A DNA stretch of 64,000 nucleotides. It comes from Abelmoschus esculentus. Its lineage: Eukaryota > Streptophyta > Magnoliopsida > Malvales > Malvaceae. Every line of letters starts with the position of its first letter. Position 1 is the stretch's first letter. The DNA is taken from the NCBI GenBank assembly GCA_035048815.1, contig JAUCBN010000024.1, forward strand, positions 866,001-930,000, in the 5' to 3' direction. The translations under genes and the position numbers were made by a program. The notes below the pieces were generated by a model that was given only the letters and a program-made list of their open reading frames with translations, had not been told where the DNA came from and made no database searches. This document shows, piece by piece, positions 24,217 to 35,023 of the stretch.

Positions 24217-25491
24217 CCTCATGGTGGGTGTAGGAAGTGGACCCAGTCTAAGCTTTCCCCAATCATTTTAAGCTGACCTTAGAACCCATATTGTACTACA
24301 CATGGATTTTTTAGTATCTAACATGAAATGACACGTGTCTCACATCGGACGGGTTAGGGACTTTGACTTTGATGGGCACAGTCAAAAACCCTAGCAAAGT
24401 TAGCACCTTTATTTATTTACTTTATTACTTAAAGACTTGTTTATCTATCACAACAACACAACCCGTTCGTTTCCTTTCATGTTCTTGTGCTTCTTGTTTG
24501 TCTGCTTTTAGTTTTCTTTCCATTTGTTTATTTATTTTTTTATAAACTTTACCTTTTCATCTTCTTTCTCTCAGCTGATCTCTGCAACTCTCATGGCGGT
24601 TTTACCCATCTGTTCTTCACACTTGGAGTTGACGATATCTGTCCCTGGCTTTGCTTCTTTTCCTTCTTCTGGTAAGCTATGATGATTCCATGCATGGTTT
24701 CCAAAAAAAGTTTTTTTTTTTCTTTTTTGTTCGTTTTTAACATGATCATCCCCATGGGTGGTGAAGTTTGATTGAGTTTGAATGTTAAAATCTCATATAT
24801 TTTAATATTTTTATGGTGAAAAAAGGTGATCGAGGGGGTTCCATGGTGAGAGATTTGGATATAAACCAAATCCCAGTCGGAGAAGATGAATGGATCACGG
24901 CAAGCATGGAAGACGAATACGAAGCCTGTAACACAAACGGCGGAGCCGCCGCTCCCCGGAGAAAGCTTCGTCTCACGAAAGAACAGTCTCGTCTTCTGGA
25001 AGAAAGTTTCAGACAAAACCATACCCTAAACCCTGTATGTGGAAACTTTTCCAGTTTTTAAACATAAAATAATAAACCCAACCCTTCACATTTAATGTCC
25101 TTTTGGATTTTTGTGTGTGTTTTCCAGAAACAGAAAGAGGCATTGGCTCTACAGCTCAAGCTTAGGCCACGGTAGATTGAAGTTTGGTTCCAGAACCGTA
25201 GGGCCAGGTACCATATACGTATAAATACATGTCTTTGGATTCTGTTACATCACTATCCCCGTATCACCTCTTTAATACATATAATGTTACGTATTTTTTG
25301 ATATCAGATTTCAAATTTAAATCTAAATAATCTTATTTCGTAAGATCAAACTCTTAACTAAAATCATATACGATTTATGAAAAACTAATGATGTGGTTAG
25401 ATTTCATAAGCTGATAATTGTCACAATGTTTCATGTATGTTTCTGTCCGTCGGATCATCATCTTCGTCGTCGTCTCTTTTTTCTCTCTAGT

Positions 25492-26105
25492 AGAGGAACC
25501 CTAGATGCTGTCGGAGTAAAGGATCGTCAACAAGGGCGTTCTAGTGCGTTGTAGATTCTTATCCAAGACTTGTATCATTTGATGATGCCATGTGAATCGC
25601 TAGAAACATGTGAAGTGTATGGCTAACCCAATAACGAAAGTTTCGTAAGGGGACTGGAGCAGGCTACCATGAGACAAAAGATCTTCTTTCTAAAGAGATT
25701 CGATTCGGAACTATTATATGTCCAAGGTCCAATATTGAAATAATTTCAGAGGTTTTCCCTGACTTTGTCCGTGTCAACAAACAATTCGAAATGCCTCGAC
25801 TCTTTTAGAACAGGTCCGGGTCAAATAGCAATGATTCGAAGCACTTCTTTTTACACTATTTCGGAAACCCAAGGACTCAATCGTATGGATATGTAAAATA
25901 CAGGATTTCCAATCCTAGCAGGAAAGGGAGGGAAACGGATACTCAATTTAAAGTGAGTAAACAGAATTCCATACTCGATCTCATAGATACATATAGAATT
26001 CTGTGGAAAACCGTATTCGATGAAAGTCGTATGTACGGCTTGGAGGGAGATCTTTCATATCTTTCGAGATCCACCCTACAATATGGGGTCAAAAAGCCAA
26101 AATAA
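25492..26105 (+). pseudogene. rps12: Plastid rps12 3' fragment: exon 2 tail, group II intron, exon 3
   Basis: The exon 2 tail encodes RGTLDAVGVKDRQQGRS up to 25543. A 536-bp group II intron follows (25544-26079), starting GTGCG and ending just before exon 3. The 26-nt exon 3 (26080-26105) encodes YGVKKPK and a TAA stop. Intron and exon 3 sizes match those I recall for plastid rps12. It is non-functional here: 5' exons are absent and it lies in a nuclear intron. Confidence 0.88.
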
Positions 26106-26158
26106 ATGATTTTAGCCCTTATAAAAAGAAAACGGATTCTTGAACCCCTTTCACGCTC

Positions 26159-26267
26159 ATGTCACGTCGAGGTACTGCAGAAGAAAAAACTGCAAAATCC
26201 GATCCAATTTATCGTAATCGATTAGTTAACATGTTGGTTAACCGTATTCTGAAACACGGAAAAAAAT
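26159..26267 (+). pseudogene. rps7: Plastid rps7 5' fragment
   Basis: Starts [20 protein letters not shown] and continues to about codon 36 (LKHGKK), where similarity to ribosomal protein S7 ends abruptly. The remaining three quarters of the gene are missing. It sits about 50 bp after rps12 exon 3, as in plastid genomes. Confidence 0.88.
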
Positions 26268-26565
26268 GGGAAAGCGCTAGGTCTTTGCGTCGGTTGAAGA
26301 ACCAATCCTTTACTAGCTTGGAGGCTTTTCACTCCCCTCGCATGCAACTATTTCTATCGGGGCTTATTCAAAGGGCTGATTTTTTTTAACCCTTTTTGCT
26401 CATAAGTAAGTAAGCGTTGGTAGGAGCGGCGGGATGATATTTAGTATATAAATCAATAAAAACCAAAAAGAAGAAATGGCAAGATAAATTGGATATCGAT
26501 GGAGGAAATAACGATGTGGAAAACAGGGCAGAGATTCTCTACAATGACACCGTAGACCAATTGAA
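26268..26565. other. Unassigned organellar segment between rps7 and trnP fragments
   Basis: The first part (to about 26430) could not be assigned and may be mitochondrial. The later part (TGGAAAACAGGGCAGAGATTC region) resembles the sequence beside plastid trnP. Confidence 0.4.
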
Positions 26566-26639
26566 AGGGATGTGGCGCAGCTTGGTAGCGTCTTTGTTTT
26601 GGATACAAAATGTCACGGGTTCCAATCTTGTCATCCCTA
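26566..26639 (+). tRNA. trnP-UGG: Decayed plastid-type trnP-UGG copy
   Basis: A 74-nt tRNA-like sequence with 5' AGGGATG and 3' CATCCCT acceptor arms that still pair, D-arm GCGCAGCTTGGTAGCG, anticodon-loop TTTGG and T-arm GGGTTCCAATC. It differs from the usual plastid trnP at several places, including the anticodon-stem side (GCGTCTTTG) and T loop. It is treated as a transferred, probably inactive copy. Confidence 0.7.
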
Positions 26640-26787
26640 CCTTCTCCTCTGGGCAGTAACGAAGGTTAAGATCGATTCAAATTTGACATGCAAAATTTTT
26701 CATTTAATGATACTAGATGCATGCAAGATGTAGTGAAGGTACAAAAATCATCCTTTTCTTTACAATTGTATCTACTGTGATAAGAAA

Positions 26788-26861
26788 GCGCTCTTAGTTC
26801 AGTTCGGTAGAACGTGGGTATCCAAAACCCGATGTCGTAGGTTCAAATCCTACAGATTCTT
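26788..26861 (+). tRNA. trnW-CCA: Decayed plastid-type trnW-CCA copy
   Basis: Sequence from GCGCTCTTAGTTCAGTTCGG through anticodon CCA (GTATCCAAAACC) and T-arm GGTTCAAATCC matches plastid trnW. The 3' acceptor strand reads AGATTCT instead of the complement of GCGCTCT, so the acceptor stem is broken. Its order after trnP on the same strand is the plastid order. Confidence 0.75.
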
Positions 26862-27421
26862 TGACCCATCATTCTTTGGACTAACCCATGCATGATCATT
26901 ATCACATACGTGTATTAACCCTACACATATAGGAGCAAGTTGAAGCAGACTGAGATGGAATGTGAGTACTTGAAGAGATGGTTCGGATCTCTAACCGAGC
27001 AGAACCGAAAGCTTCAACGGGAGGTGGAGGAGCTCCGGGCGATGAAAGTAGCGCCGCCGACAGTGATGTCGCCTAACAGTTGTGAGCCTCTGCTGGCATC
27101 GACCCTGACGATGTGTCCTCGGTGTGAGCGTGTGACTACCACTACAACAGCTGCAGCTGCTACCCTTGACAAGGGCTCCACGAAAATGACTGTCGCTACC
27201 ACCACGACCACTGCCGCTGCGTTGTCGTCTAAAGTTGGGACATCGTCCCTCCAATCAAGGCCATCTTCGGCGGCTTGTTAGTCAGGCTTAATGACCCTCC
27301 ACTTTATCAATTTCATTTAAAAAGGAAAAGGGAAATGATTTAGCGAATGTTCATATTAGTTTACACACAATTTGTAAAACCATCTAATCTCTACAGTAAT
27401 ATTTTAAGTGCCATTAGCAGG

Positions 27422-27631
27422 AGAGATTATACGGTCAACCCTGTTCACCACGTTATCTATGGTCCAAGTAATCAGGACCGTTTATCCTTAAATAACTACG
27501 TAATAACTACCCATCCACTAAGTCCACGTAGGAAAGAGGTGATGATTCACTTGGAAAAAAATTAAAATCAACGGTCCTGATTACTTGGGACCATGGATGA
27601 CGTGGTGAATATGGTTCACTGTATAATTTTT
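27422..27631 (-). mobile_element. 210-bp MULE-like MITE, copy 2 (downstream of HB17)
   Basis: Same family and same 210-bp length as the copy at 24007-24216 but in reverse orientation: it begins AGAGATTATACGGTCAACC and ends TTCACTGTATAATTTTT. The flanking 11-mers CCATTAGCAGG (27411-27421) and CCATTAACCGA (27632-27642) agree at 8 of 11 positions, consistent with a decayed target duplication. Confidence 0.8.
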
Positions 27632-27642
27632 CCATTAACCGA

Positions 27643-30257
27643 CAAGAAATCCGTCGTTCGAGGCCGAAAAGTAGGTGGAAAATATGCAAATTTTTCTCGT
27701 GTAATCATCAACCAAACATCATAAAATTATATGTTCGAATATAATATTTTAAATAAGTAAATAAATTAAAGTAATTATATTTTATCTTAATTAATTGGAT
27801 ATCAAAGATTAAAAAATAATATAAAAAATAGATAGAAACTTGGTTTTAAATTAAGTTAAATAGTTAATAATTAATTAATTGATGGATTTGAACATTTTTG
27901 TGTACATCTTATTAAAAAGTTAAAAAAATATAAACATATACTATCATATAACCACGTAATTATAATTAAATAAAACTATTTATAATACGATCCAATCACA
28001 TTTTAGGAATATTTGGCCAAATTATATTAAAACGAAAATAGATTCTAATATTTTTGTATATATTGGAAATTGGAGCAAATCTTTCATGAACCAAGGCCTA
28101 TGTATTAATTGGACCTTAACTTTAACTCGGGTGAAAGCCCGAAGGAGTAAACTAATTGGACTCCACTCTAACAAAAAAAAATTGGTTCTCTCTGACGAGG
28201 GTGGGAATAAGGCGGATGGGATTCGAAATCACATAGTTTTCGAATATTCACCGCCCAATTACCACCCTAATCTCGATATATTAATCAATTAATTTAAATT
28301 AAATTTTATAAAATTTTAATATCATTAGGATTTAAACTCATTATCTTACTTAAAGAACTTAACATTTTATTTTATTAAATTAATCGATCGTTGTTAAAAA
28401 AAAAAACTCTAAAATCTTTGATGATACTATCCGAATCTTATTTTGAATATGATTTCAATACAAAAACTTGTTTCATTTAATTCATACAATCGTATTAACG
28501 TACAATATACACAGTATTTGAATTTTAACATATAATTTTTTTCTCGACCGTGGATTCGAACTCCGACACGATTCGAAAATCAAATATAATCTAATTTTCT
28601 TTCAATATTTGAGCTTGTTTTCCACTGGCAAACACAAACCGAATTGAGTTAAATCTAGACTCCCTCCCAACCAAACAAATTGAGGTACTAAACCAGACCA
28701 CATGGCCCTCAAAAACTCTGAGTTGTGCCTCACTGTCACTACAACATTAGGGTTGCTCAACGCTCATCACCGGCATGCCTGCGGTGACACCAAAACTAAA
28801 TCTTCCTTCACATCAAACCAAAACCAAAAAATCTGTCCAAACAATAAACATGAACTCAACATGTCCCCAACTCCCATCAAATATGTCCCATATTTTCTCA
28901 ATAAAAATCCAAGTTGTAGGAAAAATCGAAATTGAAATCGAAATCGAAACCGAAACGAGATTGTTCGATGCAAAGCCTTAGCTGTCTTTCGGAACAAAGA
29001 TGAACACGAAAAGGCAAACAAATAAATGTATGTAGCCTTGCAGTTTGCCGTGAGGGCAGGGTTTTTTGTTGTGGTCGGAGTGACACTATCTTGAAAGAAT
29101 GTTCTTTCACATGGAATGCTTTGGACTTAATAAACAAAGATGATTTAAGCAATGCCCCACACCGTTGCATGAAAAAAAACCCTATTTTCTATACAAAATT
29201 CTCATTGGCATCATCCAAAGTTTATTATTTGCTTACCTAGTTATGATTAAACCCTATCATAAGCAAGATCATAACTCGAGATCGATGTCGATGTGTATCG
29301 AGTCAACATAATGTGTCGGACCGGTACCGGTTGTTTAACTGTCCGCATACCTATGCATTTGTGAAAAATGTGAGGGGGTTCTTACGACAAAATATGAACA
29401 ATCCCCAACGAAAGAAGGATCGGTCCTTGACGGGTGGGCTGGTTGTTTGCAGCTAGTTTTGCACGTTCACGTGCGTTTGTTGAATTTTGAGGGTCCTAGT
29501 GTTTGGCTTTAACTAGAGTCGATACGACCCTTCTAAAAGAGGTCATAAAGATACTTTAATTGATCGGTAATTAAAGATATTTAAATTATTTCACGTGAGT
29601 TTAAACTCTTAAAATTTAATTTGAAAATATAAAATATTAGTGATTTTTACGATGCTATTGAATTATACTATTTAAATTCGAGCGGAAAAAAAAAACTTCA
29701 ATTTTCTTTTAAGTCTTAAGAATGCATTTAACAAGCATCGTGAATAGCTTTTGATCCTATTCATTCATCTTAGCACTCGGGAAAAAATGATATCATATAG
29801 ATATTCAAATTCGAATCTCTACATCTTTAATCTTATTCTCGAATAATAAACGGAATGCGGCAAACGTGACCGATTCGTGGAATGCATGAGACACCATGAG
29901 AAGCAAAGGAAAAGGGTGAAGTTAATTTCCATGTGAACACATAGGGGGCACCAGCAGCAGCACGCACCATGGTTAGACGGCGGCGTACGGTGATGATGAG
30001 CACGAGGGTGCCTTGGTGGTGGCCGTGGAATCCCTCTTGGATGGACAGCGTTTGTATCTTTTTGACTTCACTCTTTGGCGATGATTCTAGCCACTCAACC
30101 CTTGGATTATCATATGAGATATGACCCTTTTTCTTCCATTGCAATACATTTCATATCTCACGTCTCAATCATTTCCTTTCACATTGGTTTTGAATCAATC
30201 AACAATTATGTTCATATATGTATGTATATTTTTTGGATTGGATAAATTTTTTAAAAG
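27643..30257. other. Intergenic, no gene seen
   Basis: AT-rich with short islands of higher GC near 28700-29060 and 29830-30140. A 103-codon minus-strand frame at 29833-30144 (MQWKKKGHISYDNPRVEW...) has no recognisable family and no supporting splice or signal features. Imperfect GAAATCGAAATCGAAACC repeats occur near 28927-28958. Confidence 0.4.
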
Positions 30258-30722
30258 TATAATATGAAAAAAAATATTCTTAACGTTTGACTGAATAATT
30301 ATTTTAATCTTTATTTTTATTTTTAAAGTTTTTTAATCTTAAATTTTATTTTAGGTTAAAATAATCCCTCTATGAATGAAAGTTGTTAGTCAACTAATAT
30401 CAAATCTCTAAAAATAGCATGATAAACATATATGACAATGCACACTGACATAACAATATCACATAGTTAAATGTGTTAACTTTACATAATGCTACATCAG
30501 TAAAAAAAATAATTTTATTAAATTATATAAAATATATTTGTTTTGATGATATGTTATTCTGTCAAGTCATTTAAGTCGTTTATCGTCAGTTGATTAATTA
30601 TTTTTATCCTCACATGGATATTTTGTTCCAAAATGAAACATTGAGGGTTAAAATATTTCAAAGAAAAATAAGGACTAAAATAATTATTCAATCAAACATT
30701 ATATACATTTTTGGCATTATGT
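30258..30722. mobile_element. ~460-bp inverted-repeat element
   Basis: The left part (AACGTTTGACTGAATAATTA near 30291) pairs with the right part (TAATTATTCAATCAAACATT near 30681), and the match extends for roughly 90 bp on each side with mismatches. This is consistent with a non-autonomous DNA element. The ends are approximate and no clean target duplication was found. Confidence 0.5.
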
Positions 30723-32435
30723 CTAAAGTAAATGCATTTTTTTATATAATTCTATTCTAATCCAAAGTAATATATGTGTTCGATTTTAAATCTAAATAGA
30801 TTCATGTATTCTTATAAATTAAGTTATTTAATTCAGGTCATTTAAGTAAAATACATCACCCTTTATTATCAGAATCGTTTCTTAAATTCAAATTTTATTT
30901 ATATCGTGATATGCGATATATTTTAACTTTAAAAAGTTGAGAATCTAAATCAAATATGGTTTCCAACTTTCTTTTTTTTCAAGAAGATTAGCAATGTATC
31001 GAGTAGCTAAAAGTGACCCTACCATTCATTGGGTTGCACATGAATATATAATTAATGGCTTGTCCTTATGTGTATGTACATATATGTATTTGTAGATAAG
31101 AAATTTAAGATCCTTATTGGTTTGCAGGGTAGCAAAGGGGTCATGGAGCACGAAATGGGCAACGTATTTCAAGTTCATAAATACATGACTCCGAAAAAAA
31201 AAACATATGTCACACGCCTGAAAAGAGACAAAAAACATTAATCGTATATTAAAAAAAGAAGATCTTGAGATATATAAAGATGAACGACCTCCTATTTAGA
31301 AGAGGATATCAGATGTGCACGTGTGGGTAGATAGCATTTGTAATTTTTCATTGCATGTGGACTCCCACGTGCCATCTCTATCCACATTATAATATTATAT
31401 GATGGAAAGAATCTTTACAATTTGTTGCATGATCATCATCATGGACCGAGTGCATAAGTGAGCAATGTTTTTCCTACGCTTATGGTTATGGGGTCCACTT
31501 TTAATGCATGCTTTTTTGTGATGGGAGTCCACGTGGACCCCTCTCCATCATCGTCTTCAATCCTCTCCATGCTTATTTCTTAACAAGATTTCACACCATT
31601 TTCTCCCATTCCTCCCCCTTAGCACTATCCATGCTTATATATATTACAATAGAAGTTACAGGGTTAGCGACCGTGACGAAGTAAAGATTTTTATACGATA
31701 GATCAAAATGAGATATAAAGATCGAAAAAGCATCCTCAAAATACGAAAACAAGATCAATAAAAACATAATACTACATGTTATTATTGTTGATATTCGAAT
31801 TTTGATATCGATTCTACATGTCAGGGAAAAACAATGGCTAAAGTACAACATATGTGAATTATTTAGTGAGACTATTGGAACATGTTCTTCAACATTCTAG
31901 ATTTTGGGTTATAGTTCTCATTGCTGGGGATTTCCATCAGCAACATAGTTTTTTTAAACCCTAATATTTTGGTATGATGCTAACAACCCTATATGCTTGT
32001 TGATATATATGGAACCCACTCTTTATTTTTTTTCATCTCAAAGATTGAGGTTCATTTAACTTGGAACACCCTTCTCTATTATTGATCTTTAGTGATTTTT
32101 GGTACAATCTTAATAATTATATATACACACACGAATCTAACAAGTAATTTAAGTGAAAAAAAGCTGATAATATTCATCTTTAGAGACAAGTTCAATTGTT
32201 TTATCCATAAAGTGTACATATCTTGTAAAGTGTTTAAAAATATGATATTGATTTTTTCAGCCATCTTTTAATTTTTCGATATTTTTAGATTTTTTATATA
32301 AATTTCATATGCAAGAGACACGATAGGTCACATGACAATCACATCTAGTGGTACTATGTTCCTTGTTTGGTTCTTATTGTGTTAATTTAGTGGTAATTTG
32401 TATTTTAGGCAGAGTAATTAGAGGTGGTGAGGAGG
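30723..32435. other. Intergenic, no gene seen
   Basis: AT-rich. GTGGACTCCCACGTGCC near 31359 and GGGAGTCCACGTGGACCCC near 31524 are short G-box (CACGTG-like) palindromic tracts about 160 bp apart. No coding frame could be supported. Confidence 0.4.
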
Positions 32436-32443
32436 GTTACTGT

Positions 32444-32644
32444 TAGGGATAGCATGGGTCGGGTCGGATTTTCGGTCTATCCGCATCCGATCCGAAAATT
32501 ATACTATTCACCCGTCACCCGATCCGACTCGGGTTCAGAGTAAAAAAAATCTAACTCGACCCGACCCGTACCCAAATTTTTCATCAAAAAATTCAACCCG
32601 ATCAGACCAGAATCCGTCGAATTCGGGTTTTATGCCCATCCCTG
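32444..32644. mobile_element. 201-bp hAT-type MITE
   Basis: Begins TAGGGATAGCATGGGTCGGG and ends ATGCCCATCCCTG, giving imperfect inverted ends. The interior repeats CCGACCCGATCCGA-like text. The 8-bp direct repeat GTTACTGT lies at 32436-32443 and 32645-32652 and is perfect, as expected for hAT insertion. Confidence 0.82.
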
Positions 32645-32960
32645 GTTACTGTTGTTATAGGTTGCCTTCTCCCCTTCCAATACCAAAATACCTAATGTTT
32701 TGTGGTTCTAGCCTAATTAGGGTTTCCAAATTCTGGTCAATTGTGTAATTTCAAAGTTTGGGGATTTAACAAAGAAAACTATTTTTCGATTAAAAATAGT
32801 ATTTTTAATTTAAAAAAATCAAACAGGGTAAGCTTCACTGTCAAAATTTGCTACTTTTTGGTGTGATTAGGGCCAATGGAGAGTGATATTTTAGGTATGT
32901 GAATATGATTGATGTTCATAACTCAAACTTTAATTATTCCCGCTTGATCAATATTTACAC

Positions 32961-33135
32961 AATAAATATTTTAATTAATTCAGTTAATTAATCGATTTTA
33001 AATTAAATTTATCGATAATCAAAGTTTAAAAAATATTAACTATTAATCGACTGAACTTAAAATTCATCGATCGATTAATCAAATATTTTTTAATTCGATT
33101 GATTAATTCGATTAAAATCAAAGTTTAAACACCCC
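32961..33135. repeat. TCGATTAATC-rich repeat
   Basis: Many imperfect copies of TTAATTCGATTGATTAATCG-like text on both strands, ending in AAGTTTAAACACCCCTGA. This resembles one end of a common plant hAT-like MITE, but the other terminus was not identified. Confidence 0.35.
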
Positions 33136-33242
33136 TGAAGAATCATAAAACATTAAACAAACTTATGCACTATTCCCACTCAATAAAACATGATCTTCTA
33201 TACCTTTTTAGTCTTTTAGAACATAACACCTCTGCACGAATC

Positions 33243-33350
33243 CTCTAGCCCAAGTGATTAAAGAAACGGTTGTTGTTCCTAGAGGTCATGAGTTCGAGCA
33301 CCAGCGATCGATGTCAAATGGTGGAGAGATTATATATTTTACTGATTATT
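33243..33350 (+). repeat. tRNA-derived SINE-like copy A
   Basis: Starts TAGCCCAAGTGATTAAAG (box A-like) and contains CATGAGTTCGAGCACC (box B-like). The same order recurs in several copies between 43 and 55 kb. Confidence 0.55.
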
Positions 33351-33779
33351 TATCAGAGATCGAAACGTAATAAATTTAATTATTGAGGGACCAACAGATA
33401 TTTGTACCCAAAACAAAAGAACTGTAGCCATTGCAAGAGAATTACATGAGCCTAATTAAATAGACCATAATGATTGATTGATAATTCCCTCAAGGCTCAA
33501 GGGAGTAATATATGACTAAACACATTGCTTCAATTGGATTACAAATCTGGGTTTTGTCTGTTTAATTCCATGCATGATGGGTGTTTGTCGTAGAACAATC
33601 TTTATAAAATGTAATATCATCCGAAAACGTCACGTATATCAAGTAAATTATACAATTTAACTCGGATTACTTAAAGAGACAATAATATTTTTTATCACTG
33701 AAACCACTCAATGGGTTCATTAAGACCTTTAACTTGCCTTGGTGCTCTTTTACGAGTTTGGTGGATCCATTTGTAAGGC

Positions 33780-33965
33780 CAGAGACGGAGTTAGGATTTA
33801 ATACCGGGAGGGGTAAGAGTCTATCAAACCTTTAAATTTAAAAATTTGGAGGGGCACAATCTCTATTTAATTAATATTTAAACTAAAAGGGACCAAAAGC
33901 GCAATTATACCAAAAATTTTGAGAGGGGCAATCGCCCCTCCCACCCCTGCACAGCTTCATCTTTG
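33780..33965. mobile_element. 186-bp hAT-type MITE
   Basis: Begins CAGAGACGGAGTTAGG and ends GCTTCATCTTTG. The ends form imperfect inverted repeats (CAGAGACGGAG / CAAAGATGAAG). The 8-bp direct repeat TGTAAGGC at 33772-33779 and 33966-33973 is perfect. Confidence 0.78.
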
Positions 33966-33973
33966 TGTAAGGC

Positions 33974-34835
33974 GTTTTTAAGGAGATTTTTAATAAGGTC
34001 TAAAATATTAATCTATTTCTATAATTTCGTCTTAATAAAATAAGATATGTCCATTAATAAAAAAAATTAATAAGATAATATATCATTTAAAAAATAATAA
34101 GTGGAATCCAAGAAATGGTAAATGGATATGAATAAAAAGATTTTTTTATATATATATAGTAATAAAACCTGAATTTAATATGAATTATTATATTATCGAT
34201 CTGAAAAATTAGATATTAAACCAAATTAAATTTAATTTAATCTGATGTCCGACAATAAATACCCATAATCCAAAACGATACAATAATTCAAATTTAAATA
34301 GATAGAGAGAACTTAAGTCAGGTTTGACTTCTAAGACAGGCCCAACCCATTAAATGATGGGAATGTAAGAGCTAACGACGTAACATAGCAGAATGTATCA
34401 TGTTTACTACTTTTAATAAAATACAAATTAAATATTTTTAATAAATAATTAAAGTCACATAAGAGTAATTAATTGGGTAACTATTAAATGAAATAATTAA
34501 AGATAACGAAGATTTGGTTTAGGACCAAGTTTTTGGAGAATCATGTATTTTATCTTATTTAATAAATATTTTAAATAATTAAGTTTTATAAAATATATTT
34601 AAAATTCATTCGATTATAGATTTTAAAAATGTATATTTATATTTTTATTAATCATAAATTTTAAATAATTATAAATTAAAAAATTAATAAAAAAAATTGA
34701 CCTAAAATAAGATCTGTCCATGTCATGTAAAGAACCACCTGTACTGTATTAACCATACTCCCTAGTTAACTCAACCCTAAACGTCAGTCAATAATTAACC
34801 CAAATTCCAACGCAGTTTCATATCGTCTTCCTTTC
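33974..34835. other. Upstream region of the PIN gene
   Basis: AT-rich non-coding sequence with a TA-rich tract at about 34146-34159. It probably includes distal promoter sequence of the auxin carrier, but no specific element could be assigned. Confidence 0.4.
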
Positions 34836-34836
34836 C

Positions 34837-34848
34837 CTATATATTTTA
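34837..34848 (+). promoter_or_regulatory. TATA-like box of the PIN gene
   Basis: CTATATATTTTA lies about 180 bp before the PIN ATG, at the end of the AT-rich upstream region and before a pyrimidine-rich leader. The position is plausible for a core promoter; the transcription start is not known. Confidence 0.45.
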
Positions 34849-35023
34849 TCCATTCTCTTCTTCACTCTCGTAATTATACAGTTTAACTTCAAACAGACAT
34901 ATCTTGTTAAGTCTCATCTTCTTTCTCTTGTCTGAAAAATTTGCAGTCTTCAAGCACCTGTCGTAGAAACATAGAACAGATCACTTCAAGTTAGTTATTT
35001 AACGGTTTTAACGAGAAAGGAAG

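Larger units (their letters stand above)
25490..26863. other. Mosaic organellar DNA insert (NUPT/NUMT) in HB17 intron 3
   Basis: About 1.4 kb of plastid-type sequence in a nuclear intron: the rps12 3' part with its group II intron, the rps12-rps7 spacer, the rps7 5' end, an unassigned 230-bp stretch, then the trnP-trnW region. In plastid genomes rps12/rps7 lie in the inverted repeat and trnP/trnW in the large single-copy region. The join is therefore not a simple plastid slice. It fits transfer from a mitochondrial genome that already held plastid tracts, or ligation of several fragments. Host sequence resumes at about 26864. Confidence 0.85.
24593..27281 (+). pseudogene. HB17: HB17-type HD-Zip class II gene with homeodomain stop codon
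   Basis: Exons: 24593-24671, 24835-25034, 25128-25207, 26933-27281. Conceptually this is a 235-codon HD-Zip II transcription factor like Arabidopsis ATHB17/18: an N-terminal EAR-like segment (SSHLELTISVPGF), homeodomain start (RRKLRLTKEQSRLLEESF), WFQNRRAR in helix 3, a leucine zipper (LKQTEMECEYLKRWFGSL) and the class II CPRCERV motif near the C-terminus. Codon 109, normally a glutamine in LRPRQ(I/V)EVWF, is TAG at 25173-25175. The frame is otherwise intact on both sides, with correct splice phases. The product would stop before DNA-recognition helix 3. A single C-to-T change explains it. The last intron is 1,725 bp because about 1.4 kb of organellar DNA has been inserted. The long Thr/Ala-rich tail after CPRCERV is unusual. 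A recent pseudogene is the simplest reading; a sequencing error at one base cannot be excluded. Confidence 0.85.

Noticed and set aside
24785..25022. Minus-strand frames over HB17 exon 2
   Set aside because: They are antisense shadows of the homeodomain exon with no supporting features.
26159..26389. 76-codon frame starting as ribosomal protein S7
   Set aside because: Only the first 36 or so codons are rps7; the rest is unrelated sequence after a breakpoint inside an organellar insert. It is not a nuclear gene.
26566..26861. trnP and trnW as working nuclear tRNA genes
   Set aside because: They match organellar tRNAs, sit in a transferred fragment, and trnW has a broken acceptor stem.
31300..31560. 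Possible microRNA precursor with CCACGTGGAC tracts
   Set aside because: The two G-box-like tracts do not extend into a stable long stem, and no known plant miRNA sequence was recognised.
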